Assembly (NCBI GenBank): GCA_016841245.1
Contig: JAENZN010000001.1
Coordinates: forward strand, 1-64,000
Source: Syntrophomonas sp.
GTDB taxonomy: Bacteria > Bacillota > Syntrophomonadia > Syntrophomonadales > Syntrophomonadaceae
Reading direction: 5' to 3'
Length of the DNA stretch: 64,000 nt
The translations under genes were made by a program, and so were the position numbers. Below the pieces are notes generated by a model, which worked only from the letters and a program-made list of their open reading frames with translations, did no database searches and had not been told where the DNA came from. Each line of letters opens with the position of its first letter. The stretch's first letter is position 1. Shown here in pieces: positions 1-8,489 of this stretch.

Positions 1-1499
1 TTGAATTCATCTTCAACATTTTCAATTATATACTCGCCATTGTCCGTAAAGGTAACAATAATGGCATCGGCGGGCAGATGGGTGGGATTGCTTTGCTGAG
101 CTTCCATGACCAATTCCAATGAATTTGCTACGGCCCCGGAATACAGGGCTGCATCTTCGTGATTAATCGTGCCGGATGACAAAAGTGAATCCAGCATCTT
201 TGCCAGGCCGAAAATATGAAGCCAATTATCTTCCTCGAAATAACATTCGCTAAAATCACACAAGTCGATTAATTTAATTTTTATTTTGTTATCCTCTAAG
301 CCATGGGGGGAATAGTAATATTTGCCGTTTATTTGTATGATTTCATTATTGAGGCTGGCGTAAAACATTTCACCAACTTCCTGTACGGATAAGTAATCCA
401 TAAACAATAAGGTCAGCGGGAAATTGGCAATGGTTAAGTCTTCTGCAACTTTCATATGGTGCTCGCAATCCCATATGCCTGATATAAGTCCGGTTTCTTC
501 ATCGCGCATGTTTTTAAACACAAAACGGACCAGATCATTAATGTTTGTTTTGCCCTGGTTTCTATCAACAAATCGGATCATCATCGGGTAGAATAATTCA
601 TGGGGCGCCGTTCCGAAGTCAATATTCAATTTGTCCCCGTATCCGTCCAAATCCATCTGAGCCAGATACATTTTATAGCTGCCGTCGTCGGCATAGAAGC
701 TGTAATAGATTCCACCATTCCTGTATCGTGCTTGTTGTTCAGACAGGCAGGCCCCGAAGTATTCATCATTTTCGTGGAGTTCATAAGTATTTATATAATC
801 ATTGGTATAGGGCAGTACGGCATTAATATATTCAGGTTTGATTTTTACCGTCAGTTGCTGCAGGTCCAAGCCGGCTATATCCTGTCCTTCCACATACACT
901 TCGATATTGCCAAAAGTTGTGCCGGGTATAAACTGCAGGACAACATCTCTGGCGGCTGTCATAAAGGTTTCATATGGAACGGTAATTTTTATTCGGCTGC
1001 CGTCCTTGACTGCATATTTTTCCAGGTTTGTCATTAGAAACGGCCGAGGAAGACAGTACTCTAAATTATAGGTATATGTCTCGTAATCTCCCTTGACATT
1101 GATAACCAGATCTTCGGTATCGGTCAGGCCGATAATGTACCCGCGATCAAACCCGGCCAAGCTCTCATCGCTGCAAACACTCAACAGATCGAACTCTATC
1201 ACCACATTTTCTATACCGTCATTGACTTTAGGGTTAATGTGCCATATGTATGACGGCATAGTTATTATGTTTTGGAAGTAGCCTTCATTTCGGACCTCGT
1301 CGGTTATGTCAACCGTGTTTGTGTTGTCGCCGTTGTCTATCAGTATCTCGCCATTTATGGGCTGGGATATATCCAGACAGACCTTTTCAAGAGGCTCTTC
1401 ACTGTCTTGAAGCTGTTCAGTGTTTATAGACGGTTTGCATCCGGTCAATAAACTGCTGATAAGCATCAACGAGATTATAACGAATAAGCATTTCTTCAT
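1..1499 (-). CDS. Large lipoprotein, 3' end beyond window
   Basis: An open frame of 499 codons runs from an ATG at 1499 off the left edge, so the stop is not seen. The N-terminus is a clear lipoprotein signal: MKKCLF, a hydrophobic stretch, then the lipobox LLTGC with the lipidated cysteine near residue 21. The rest is acidic, rich in Tyr/Asp/Asn and has no further membrane segment, so an extracytoplasmic membrane-anchored protein is expected. I recognise no catalytic motif or family. The ATG overlaps the TGA of the upstream frameshifted lipoprotein (ATGA at 1499-1496), which implies translational coupling. The function is unknown. Confidence 0.8.
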   Translation of the reverse strand, partial: MKKCLFVIISLMLISSLLTGCKPSINTEQLQDSEEPLEKVCLDISQPINGEILIDNGDNTNTVDITDEVRNEGYFQNIITMPSYIWHINPKVNDGIENVVIEFDLLSVCSDESLAGFDRGYIIGLTDTEDLVINVKGDYETYTYNLEYCLPRPFLMTNLEKYAVKDGSRIKITVPYETFMTAARDVVLQFIPGTTFGNIEVYVEGQDIAGLDLQQLTVKIKPEYINAVLPYTNDYINTYELHENDEYFGACLSEQQARYRNGGIYYSFYADDGSYKMYLAQMDLDGYGDKLNIDFGTAPHELFYPMMIRFVDRNQGKTNINDLVRFVFKNMRDEETGLISGIWDCEHHMKVAEDLTIANFPLTLLFMDYLSVQEVGEMFYASLNNEIIQINGKYYYSPHGLEDNKIKIKLIDLCDFSECYFEEDNWLHIFGLAKMLDSLLSSGTINHEDAALYSGAVANSLELVMEAQQSNPTHLPADAIIVTFTDNGEYIIENVEDEF

Positions 1500-2070
1500 C
1501 TTAATCTTTCCTTAAGCTCAACCCATTGACCGATATTAACAATATCCGCCGGTCCCGTAAAATATGAATAGGCAGTATCTTTGTCATCAAAGTCAAAGTT
1601 TAAAACAAAATGATAGGGGCCTTGTTATGGCAAATTACGCTCAAGAACGACGGCTGCAATACGGCCTGGAACATTGGATAAGGCTGAACGGTTGTTGGGA
1701 AAACATATGCTTTTACCCTCAAGTGTAATATTGAGTTGGTAAGAAATTCACGCTGCATACTCAGCTTTAATCCACCGTGTTTTGCCCCGGAGACGTTCAG
1801 CGCTCCATCCTTTACTGTGTAAGCAGTGTTTCTATTTCCATCTGCTTGGAAATAATTTAAATCGTCCTCCGAATAAAAATCTATTTTATAAAGAAATTCG
1901 TATTTATTAGGTGCTTGTTGTATTTCCTTAGTTTGTAAAATTTGCTCTGATGCTGCTTGCGGTTCTGTGGAGGCAGGGGAACTCGTAGCAACCGGGCTGT
2001 TATCGGAACAACCAGTTATTAATGATATTATAAATATGATAGTTAGTGTATTAAAAAAAGCTTTTTTCAT
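1496..2070 (-). pseudogene. Lipoprotein gene broken by a frameshift
   Basis: The ATG at 2070 opens a 156-codon frame with a lipoprotein signal (MKKAFF, hydrophobic core, SLITGC) that stops at 1600. The last residues of that frame look random. Another frame, from about 1624 down to 1496, reads a sensible tail (GPYHFVLNFDFDDKD, ending VELKERLR) whose TGA overlaps the ATG of the next lipoprotein. A TAA at 1625-1627 closes that frame upstream. The parsimonious reading is one lipoprotein gene of about 190 codons interrupted near 1620-1640 by an indel, either real decay or a sequencing error. The intact part shows no recognisable domain. Confidence 0.6.
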
Positions 2071-2098
2071 AACATACCTATATTATATTTATTCCTAA

Positions 2099-2407
2099 TT
2101 ACAGCATACGCTGCGTAACGGTCAAATATTGTCGATACTCAATAAACAAATAAGAAGCTTCTTGTTCCAAATTGTACCACAAATAATCCGGGAGTTGAAA
2201 ACAGTCTATAACATCAGAATAGTGGCAACTAATTGTCGGAAAATAAACACTACCTGCTGGCGAAAAATAATTCATCACCAAAAAATAAAAAGCCCATCTT
2301 GAATTTAAAATGTGCCTTCGGATTCTTATTTTTCTTTTCAATTTACAGATTATATAGCTCTTTAGAGAAAAACAGTTCTTGTTTTTACTGCTGCCGCACA
2401 TAACCAC
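2099..2407 (-). CDS. Doubtful small ORF or gene remnant
   Basis: A 102-codon frame sits between two broken genes and overlaps the opposite-strand fragment at 2379-2660 by 29 bases. Its C-terminal half (for example YLWYNLEQEASYLF) looks protein-like, while the N-terminal half is basic and irregular. There is no convincing ribosome binding site and no family is recognised. It may be the tail of a lost gene or not coding at all. Confidence 0.2.
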   Translation of the reverse strand: MVMCGSSKNKNCFSLKSYIICKLKRKIRIRRHILNSRWAFYFLVMNYFSPAGSVYFPTISCHYSDVIDCFQLPDYLWYNLEQEASYLFIEYRQYLTVTQRML

Positions 2408-2660
2408 CAGCCCCTCTATACTAGTTAAGAATTCAACTCCATTACTTGTATCTCCGAAATCTATAATTACACTAGAGTTCAGCGATATTCAACCATCAAG
2501 TATTGATGTTAATATCTGGGAAGATAATGCAGTTATCAAACAAGAATTAAACAATAATCAGCTGGTAGTTCCAGATTCTGAAGGGTTGGTTATCTACGAA
2601 GTTGCAGCAACCTGGGAACAAGGCAGGGCATTTTATGCTTTCCTAATAGATGTAAAATGA
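2379..2660 (+). pseudogene. C-terminal remnant of a secreted/lipoprotein gene
   Basis: The frame from a TTG at 2379 has no ribosome binding site or signal peptide, but from about codon 12 it reads a coherent beta-rich domain: ITLEF, VNIWEDN, VVPDSEGLVIYEVAATWEQG, then AFLIDVK. This resembles the C-terminal domain found in uncharacterised Bacillus and Clostridia lipoproteins, where a 'W.QG.. YAF..' ending is common; that resemblance is from memory. I read it as the 3' end of a gene whose 5' part has been lost. A weak hairpin (TTCCCTA/TAGGGAA, 2667-2692) follows. Confidence 0.45.
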
Positions 2661-2898
2661 TAGCTGTTCCCTATTATTTTAAGAGTAGGGAAGGGAAATA
2701 AATCATCATCGAAAAAAGGAATGCAAAAAATAAAAGGCACATTTTATATTATCCGTGGCTGCAGTTTGCTGTGTTATGAAGTGATTGCGTCTAATGTTTA
2801 TTTGGGGGACTGCCCAGTAGGCTAATAACGTGCAGCATTTGAAGGGGTAAGTTGTGCTAAAATTAGTACAAAGCAAACCATCAATAGAGGTTAGGCAG

Positions 2899-3157
2899 AT
2901 GGGGAAATATACATTTATAAATTTTTAACCAGATTTATTATTCGGTTTAGGACTAATTTTGGCAATTAGTCCACTTATTCTATATTGGTTTATTCATGGC
3001 GACTATGATCGATATATCTTGATTATAAATGGGCCATATCCATTCAGCTATTTTGGGCGGAGGGCCATTTCAGATATTTATGTATATGCGATTATTGGTG
3101 GTTGTAGTAGTGTTGGTTATTATTTCAATGATTTTAAAAGGAAGTATTAAACAATGA
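2899..3157 (+). pseudogene. Small membrane protein gene with stop and frameshift
   Basis: From the ATG at 2899 the frame reads MGKYTFINF, meets TAA at 2926-2928, and continues in the same frame with a membrane segment (PDLLFGLGLILAISPLILYW) and then ILIINGPYPFSYFG. Near 3057-3062 a +1 shift gives GGPFQIFMYMRLLVVVVVLV and a second membrane segment, ending at the TGA at 3155. A single protein of about 85 residues with two membrane helices explains all three pieces, so the gene carries two lesions. No function is known to me. It lies 34 bases upstream of the next small membrane protein gene. Confidence 0.55.
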
Positions 3158-3190
3158 GAATCAATTATCATACAAGATAGGAGATTAAAA

Positions 3191-3622
3191 ATGAAAAATC
3201 GGGCAGCAGCAGCAATGATAATTATAGCTACTATTACGGCTGTTATTGTTGGTGCAGTTTTAAATTTTCCTGAGTTCTCAATGGGAAGTCCTGCAACCTT
3301 AAGAAATTTAATTGTCACAATTTTATACTTAACTATTTGGATTATCGTAATAAGAATTTGTACCAAAAATAAGAATCGTGGCATCGTGATATATTGTTCT
3401 GCTTTTTGGTTTATAACGCTGCTTCTCTCTATATTAACGGTATGTGTTAATGCTACAGAAGTACACGCTGCTTGGGCAATACCGTTTGTTATTCTGTTTC
3501 TAAATCAGTTGTATGGAATCAGATTTTTGGCAGGCAGTTTGTTGAATACTTCTATCATAATAGCATTCATATCTTTGGTAATATTTTTTAATACTGTAAT
3601 ATCGTATCAACGCATAAAATGA
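3191..3622 (+). CDS. Small integral membrane protein
   Basis: The frame of 143 codons starts at an ATG preceded by TAGGAG at good spacing. It shows about four hydrophobic helices: residues 8-26 (MIIIATITAVIVGAV), about 38-57, about 67-87 and about 115-137. A short basic stretch (CTKNKNR) lies after the second helix. There is no conserved catalytic motif and no family I recognise. It follows the broken small membrane gene closely, so the two may have been co-transcribed. It is an intact but uncharacterised membrane protein. Confidence 0.6.
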   Translation: MKNRAAAAMIIIATITAVIVGAVLNFPEFSMGSPATLRNLIVTILYLTIWIIVIRICTKNKNRGIVIYCSAFWFITLLLSILTVCVNATEVHAAWAIPFVILFLNQLYGIRFLAGSLLNTSIIIAFISLVIFFNTVISYQRIK

Positions 3623-3783
3623 GCATAATTATCTATATCAAGATTACCAACTTGCTTCGTGTAATCCAAATAACCCGATTCAACCGCCTCTTTCCCCTAT
3701 CGGTTGATCAGTAGGGGAGGGGAATAGGAATTTTCTATCGAATTCTTGCGTGTACGTCTTAAAAGGGGGTGTGGAGATAAAAA

Positions 3784-4260
3784 ATGTACTCAAAAAACGG
3801 TTTAATCTTCTGCATAGGCTTATTATTTTTATTGGGTATAATAAGCGGCTGCGGAATGCCTGAGAATGCAAAGAATGCATATGATGATGATTCAATAGTT
3901 GTACAGGATTTTGATACTTACAGCCTTCGTTCCTCCGAGACCAAGCACTCTGGCAATGAAATCACCTTTAAATATAGCAATTTTTACGGGTCTTATACTG
4001 TTTTTAGCCTGGAATCAGAAGAAGATGCTGAAGTCACATTTGAATATGACTCAAAAGTAGATAGCGGTGACTTTAAGGCCGTATTAATTAATCCTGATAA
4101 AGAAATAGAGATTCTATGGATTGGCAATCAACAAGCTGCTGAAACTGTACAATTAGAAAAAGGAACGTATGTGTTTAAGACTGTGGGTAGAGATGCTGAT
4201 GGTAAAATTCATATTTCGATCGATACAAATCAAAATGTTGACATAATAAGCGGTGATTGA
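3784..4260 (+). CDS. Small lipoprotein, beta-rich
   Basis: The ATG at 3784 follows an AAAGGGGG/GGAG ribosome binding region. The N-terminus MYSKNGLIFC, a hydrophobic core and GIISGC give a lipoprotein signal peptide with Cys near residue 23. The mature part (about 135 residues) is acidic, with alternating hydrophobic residues as in a beta-sandwich (ITFKYSNFYGSYTVF, VTFEYDSKVDSG, YVFKTVGRDADGKIHISI). It resembles small surface lipoproteins of Firmicutes but carries no diagnostic motif. The possible hairpin CCCCTA/TAGGGG at about 3694-3717 lies upstream. Confidence 0.65.
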   Translation: MYSKNGLIFCIGLLFLLGIISGCGMPENAKNAYDDDSIVVQDFDTYSLRSSETKHSGNEITFKYSNFYGSYTVFSLESEEDAEVTFEYDSKVDSGDFKAVLINPDKEIEILWIGNQQAAETVQLEKGTYVFKTVGRDADGKIHISIDTNQNVDIISGD

Positions 4261-4929
4261 GTTATTTATTAAATCATGAAGATATTAAATAACGTGTATC
4301 GAGAGAACGGTTCCGCGATATATTATTCATCAACCAGTATATGCTAAAATAGTGAGAAAAAACGGCTGGGATAATCCCAAAGCTATTCTTATGAGAAAAC
4401 GCTTAAATGAATAACAGCTATACATCTTGTTTAGTGATTTTTTTCACTTTTATAAGTGTAAGTCCCAAGAATAAATATACTTTATAAACTTATAGTCCAT
4501 TGCACTAATTTACTCCTAATTATTTGCGATTTAAGGCCCCTAAAAATATTTTTATGATGTTTATATCATGGAGATATTAAATAAAACGTATCGGCGGCAT
4601 ATTTAAATCATGGCTATCCGGTTATTATAGATCTGGCAGCAAAATCAATCAGCCAGGTTGATGATCGATGATTAATTAAATTTGAATCCGTATTTTATAA
4701 TGATAGAATCATCATATAAAATATCAATAATCAGATATGCAAATCTAAACTTATCAGCCATCATAAAAAAGCATCCAATCGTGCATTTAACGAATATTCA
4801 TAAAACTGTAAGAAAATAATGGGGAAAAGCGTATTTATATCAAAAAAGGGTAAATAATCTTAACAAGTTTACATAATGTTCATTATCGGAACCATGAAAG
4901 GGGCTTAAAAAAAGATGAATATGATGGTC
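4261..4929. other. AT-rich gene-free interval
   Basis: About 670 bases with no supported gene on either strand. A degenerate direct repeat is visible: roughly 30 bases around 4274 (ATCATGAAGATATTAAATAA then CGTGTATCG) recur around 4566 (ATCATGGAGATATTAAATAA then AACGTATCG). This could be leftover duplicated sequence; I see no transposase or terminal inverted repeats. Confidence 0.4.
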
Positions 4930-5853
4930 TTATTGTTGTGGAATTTCATTTGTGAGGAGCCCTGCTGAATTGGTTAGATAGTGTAGGAAGTCTTTTTTCA
5001 ATCCGGTTAAGGATTCATTTGCCCGACATATTATATTTATATCCCAGGACAATTTTAATCCTTCTACTAAAATACTGCATATTCTGCCTTGCTGCAGATC
5101 CCTTTCCACTACCGGATATGGTACTATTGATATCCCTTTATTATTTATGACCGCGTGTTTAATAGCCTCGAAGTTTGTAATCTCCATTATTATGTTTAAA
5201 TCATCATAGTTTACTGCATGTGTTTTAAGACAGTTATTAATATAATTGCGTAGAATAGATTCATCTTCTCTTGATATAAATGATTCTGCAAACAATTCTG
5301 GTATGGTAATAGATTTCCTGTTTGTCCACTTGTCTGTTGCTGGTGTAATAAGTACTAATTCACTGCTGCCGATCTTGCAAATATCCAGGTCGCGGTCATA
5401 AAAATCATTTCCTTCAACTATACCGATATCAAGACAGTGATCTTTAATTTCGCTGATGATCTCTTGACTATCGGATATATTCAATCTCACATAGGTGCTC
5501 GGATGCATTTGTTTAAACTCTAATATGGAATTAGGTAAATAGTAATTGCCAGCAGTATAACTGGCTCCTAAATTAATGTTTTCTTTACTAGCTCCAGATA
5601 GTCCAGCAATATCATTCTCCATTTGTTCGTAGAGGACCAGGATTTTATCGCCATATTCAGAGAATTTTTTCCCCGCATCGGTTAATTTAACCCCATTATT
5701 GCATCTCTCAAACAACGCAATGTTATAACGCTGCTCCAATAACTTAATCTGTGAACTTATGGCGGGCTGGGTAAAATTTAATATTTTAGCTGCTTTGGTG
5801 AAACTTTTAACCTGAGCAATGGTACGAAATATTTCAAATTGTTCTACGTTCAT
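4930..5853 (-). CDS. LysR-family transcriptional regulator
   Basis: The 307-residue length is typical of the LysR family. The N-terminal winged helix-turn-helix occupies about residues 1-60, with the hallmark FTKAAKILNFTQPAISSQIKLLE, then a linker helix and a C-terminal co-inducer domain of the periplasmic-binding fold (INLGASYTAGNYYLP onward). It belongs generally with the CysL/CbbR-like group judging by the GASYTAGNYLLP-type motif; the effector is unknown. The ATG is preceded by AGGGGC. The gene is divergent from the DUF503 gene, separated by about 210 bases, and might regulate that side, but no operator was identified. Confidence 0.9.
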   Translation of the reverse strand: MNVEQFEIFRTIAQVKSFTKAAKILNFTQPAISSQIKLLEQRYNIALFERCNNGVKLTDAGKKFSEYGDKILVLYEQMENDIAGLSGASKENINLGASYTAGNYYLPNSILEFKQMHPSTYVRLNISDSQEIISEIKDHCLDIGIVEGNDFYDRDLDICKIGSSELVLITPATDKWTNRKSITIPELFAESFISREDESILRNYINNCLKTHAVNYDDLNIIMEITNFEAIKHAVINNKGISIVPYPVVERDLQQGRICSILVEGLKLSWDINIICRANESLTGLKKDFLHYLTNSAGLLTNEIPQQ

Positions 5854-5975
5854 GCTGTATCGCCCCTACATCCGTCTAAACGATTAATCCAATAGGAATT
5901 TTTTTTTGTAGCTCTATTAATATAATATCATTATTCGACAAATACACAATGTTTTGTCGAAATTTTTCTCTTAAT

Positions 5976-6004
5976 TTGTAACCCGCCTCCAAACCTGCTA
6001 CAAT
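5976..6004 (+). promoter_or_regulatory. Sigma-A type promoter for DUF503 gene
   Basis: TTGTAA (5976-5981), a 17-base spacer and TACAAT (5999-6004) form a good housekeeping promoter. The predicted start is near 6011, about 50 bases before the DUF503 ATG. Confidence 0.55.
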
Positions 6005-6061
6005 TGATTAGACATTTTTGCCATTTAAAGAAATTATCAATTTAGGAGGTTGAACTAGCTA

Positions 6062-6361
6062 ATGTATGTACTTTATGGACAAATTTCTATTTTCTTACCA
6101 TATTCCTCTAATTTGAAAGAAAAGAGAAAAATTATCCTCAGTATAGTAGACCGCATTAGAAAACGCTTTAATATTTCTATCGCTGAAATAGACGATCATA
6201 ACCTGTGGCAGCGATGCTCGCTTGGCTTCAGCGCGGTTACCGGCAATCATTCAGATATTGAAGTAATGGTTGATGCCGTTTATTCAACCATCGAACGACA
6301 TATCAATGACATTGAAATTCTCTCTTTCAATTACGATATTTTCCGACCTTCCGATCGCTAG
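6062..6361 (+). CDS. DUF503 family protein (YlxP-like)
   Basis: A 99-residue protein with the family's features: an N-terminal strand (MYVLYGQISIFLP), the SLKEKR-like motif (NLKEKRKIILSIVDRIRKRFN), then ISIAEIDDHNLWQRCSLGF. Length matches DUF503 proteins (about 90-100 residues). In Bacillus the member YlxP sits in the nusA-infB-rbfA region, but here it stands alone, so a distinct paralogue is likely. The start is set by GGAGGT at about 6043-6048. The biochemical role of the family is not established. Confidence 0.8.
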   Translation: MYVLYGQISIFLPYSSNLKEKRKIILSIVDRIRKRFNISIAEIDDHNLWQRCSLGFSAVTGNHSDIEVMVDAVYSTIERHINDIEILSFNYDIFRPSDR

Positions 6362-6481
6362 TCTCATCCCCTACCATTATTTACCTGGTTTTTTCTGCAG
6401 GAAATTAACATATTTTGACGAAATTAGCTGGTGCTTACTTTTTTGTTATAAAAGATTTAATAAGGAAAGGAATGATACATT

Positions 6482-7435
6482 TTGAAGAATGTAGGCAACC
6501 AGTCAAAACGTCTCTCAGTTTCCATTGCGTTAATACTATTTGCTATAAGTGTTATATTTGTAAGTCCCTCATCGGTCATGGCATTAACTGTCAACTATGC
6601 CATCTCTACCTCTGTCAATACTGACAGCCTGGTTTATAATTATAAGCTTGGTGAGGATAGTTCTATCGGCACATCGCTTATTAATTCCTCGGTAGATAAC
6701 GCATCCACAGCTACCCCAGAGGTAGTTACTCAAATGGACTCGGCAGAAATTCAAAACCCCCAAGCAGATGTAAACATAGAGACTTTAGCAGCAGGTACTA
6801 AATATGCTACCGACCTTTACATTATCGATAGCGGAAAACCTGGTCCGGTGGTGCTGATAGTGGGCGGAGTACACGGCAATGAAACTGCCGGGTATACTGC
6901 AGCTGCTGAAGTAACAGACTGGCAGATAGACAAAGGAACCCTGCTGGTTCTCCCTCAAGCAAATAAACTGGCCATTAACAAGGAAGTCAGGTATTTAAGC
7001 AGCGAAGGAGATCTTAACCGGGATTTTCCGCAGGCTTCCAACGAGAGTGCGGATAATGCTTTATCAAAAGCTATCTGGTCAGCATTAAAGAAATATGATG
7101 TTGACTGGCTTATGGACATGCATGAAGGTTATGATTATTACAAAAACACTTCTACCAGTTCAGTAGGTCAAAGTCTCATTTATTATCCTAACAGCAGCAC
7201 TAAAACAACAGCTTCTGAAATAGTCAGCACTTTGAATCAAGGTATCAGCACTTCTTATAAGAAATTCAGCCTGCTTCAGTATCCCGTCAAGGGCAGTCTG
7301 GCGCGCGCTGCCGGACAATACCTGGGAATACACAGTTTTATATTCGAAACCTGTGATAATCCCAGCCTGTCGATCCGGGTCAATTATCAACTCAAGGCGG
7401 CCAAAACTCTTTTACAGGAATTGGATATGATGTAG
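6482..7435 (+). CDS. Secreted M14/aspartoacylase-like zinc peptidase
   Basis: The TTG at 6482 follows AAGGAAAGG. The N-terminus is a signal peptide (basic MKNVGNQSKR, hydrophobic 11-34, cleavage near VMA-LT). A poorly conserved 60-residue segment follows, then a domain of the succinylglutamate desuccinylase/aspartoacylase (M14-like) family. The zinc ligands are readable: GGVHGNE (H131, E134) and MDMHEG (H214). GDLNRDFP (about 177-184) supplies the substrate-binding Arg, and FIFET (E289) is the likely catalytic glutamate. It is expected to cleave an amide or peptide bond outside the cell, perhaps in cell-wall or carboxypeptidase chemistry; the substrate is unknown. It has a close tandem paralogue downstream. 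Confidence 0.85.
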   Translation: MKNVGNQSKRLSVSIALILFAISVIFVSPSSVMALTVNYAISTSVNTDSLVYNYKLGEDSSIGTSLINSSVDNASTATPEVVTQMDSAEIQNPQADVNIETLAAGTKYATDLYIIDSGKPGPVVLIVGGVHGNETAGYTAAAEVTDWQIDKGTLLVLPQANKLAINKEVRYLSSEGDLNRDFPQASNESADNALSKAIWSALKKYDVDWLMDMHEGYDYYKNTSTSSVGQSLIYYPNSSTKTTASEIVSTLNQGISTSYKKFSLLQYPVKGSLARAAGQYLGIHSFIFETCDNPSLSIRVNYQLKAAKTLLQELDMM

Positions 7436-7468
7436 GCATTTTTTACCCGAATATAATGCCGCAATGAT

Positions 7469-7496
7469 TGAAGCCGGTGCCCTTGTTCCGGCTTCA
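7469..7496 (+). terminator. Hairpin after first M14-like gene
   Basis: A 9-bp stem TGAAGCCGG / CCGGCTTCA with a 10-base loop lies 34 bases after the stop, followed by GTCTGTTTT. It is a plausible intrinsic terminator with a weak T-tract. Confidence 0.5.
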
Positions 7497-7681
7497 GTCT
7501 GTTTTCCAGAATAAATTACAAATATTCATATAATTCCATTTCCGTTATCTTGCCAACGGCTCCCAGTTAATTACCAATATTTACTCGCTAATATCTGCAG
7601 GATTATGACATATATTGACGAATTTTACTATTGTTTGTTTTTCTACTAAGCAGATTATTTTTAGGAATGGAATGATATTTT

Positions 7682-8479
7682 TTGAAAATTGTAAGCAAAC
7701 CGTTAAAACTAGTATATATTTTCCTGGTATTATCAATATTCATTATAGTTTCCATATTTGCACTTTCAGAATCGGTCCTGGCAGTCACTTACAGCAACCA
7801 GACTTCTTCTGCAGGAGTGACTATAGAGACTTTAGCTTCGGGCAGCAAATATGCCACAGAGCTTTATATAATTGATAGTGGTAAGCCTGGTCCGGTAGTA
7901 ATGATCGTGGGAGGAATACATGGCAGCGAAACTGCTGGTTATACTGCCGCAGCAAAAGTTACAGACTGGCAGATAGACCAAGGAACCCTGCTGGTTCTCC
8001 ATGAAGCAAACAAACTGGCTATTGACAAGAATACTAGATATGTTAGTGGTGAGGGGGACCTCAACCGGGACTTTCCCCAATCTTCCACGGAAAATGCTGA
8101 CAATACTTTATCCAGGGCTATTTGGTCTGCTCTAAAAAAACATGATGTTGACTGGCTGATGGATATGCATGAAGGTATCGATTATTCCAAAGCCTCAAGC
8201 TGCTCAGTCGGGCAAAGTCTGATATATTATCCGGAAAGCAGCACTAAGTATTTAGCCGGCAAAATTGTTGCTGGTCTGAATAAAAATATCAGCACCTCAT
8301 ATAAAAAATTCAGTTTGCTTGACTACCCGGTTAAGGGCAGTCTGACTCGTGCTGCCGGACAATACCTGGGAATACACAGTTTTATATTCGAAACCTGTGA
8401 TAACCAACTCTTATCAACTCGGGTTAATTACCAGCTCCAGGCTGCCAGAACTCTTTTGCAGGAGCTTGACATGATGTAA
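7682..8479 (+). CDS. Secreted M14/aspartoacylase-like zinc peptidase, paralogue
   Basis: A tandem paralogue of the preceding gene. It has 265 residues against 317, because the segment between the signal peptide and the catalytic domain is nearly absent. A signal peptide covers about residues 1-35 (cleavage near VLA-VT). The zinc ligands are H80 and E83 (GGIHGSE) and H163 (MDMHEG), with GDLNRDFP and the catalytic E238 (FIFET). The TTG start follows AGGAATGGAATGA. The 70 bases before both genes are also alike (CTGCAGGA, ACATATNTTGACGAA), so the duplication included the promoter. Both domains keep all key residues and are probably active. Confidence 0.85.
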   Translation: MKIVSKPLKLVYIFLVLSIFIIVSIFALSESVLAVTYSNQTSSAGVTIETLASGSKYATELYIIDSGKPGPVVMIVGGIHGSETAGYTAAAKVTDWQIDQGTLLVLHEANKLAIDKNTRYVSGEGDLNRDFPQSSTENADNTLSRAIWSALKKHDVDWLMDMHEGIDYSKASSCSVGQSLIYYPESSTKYLAGKIVAGLNKNISTSYKKFSLLDYPVKGSLTRAAGQYLGIHSFIFETCDNQLLSTRVNYQLQAARTLLQELDMM

Positions 8480-8489
8480 GTATAATGAA

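Noticed and set aside
545-1281. Several plus-strand frames of 60-145 codons
   Set aside because: They run antisense to the long lipoprotein gene that covers 1-1499 on the minus strand and lack ribosome binding sites or family features.
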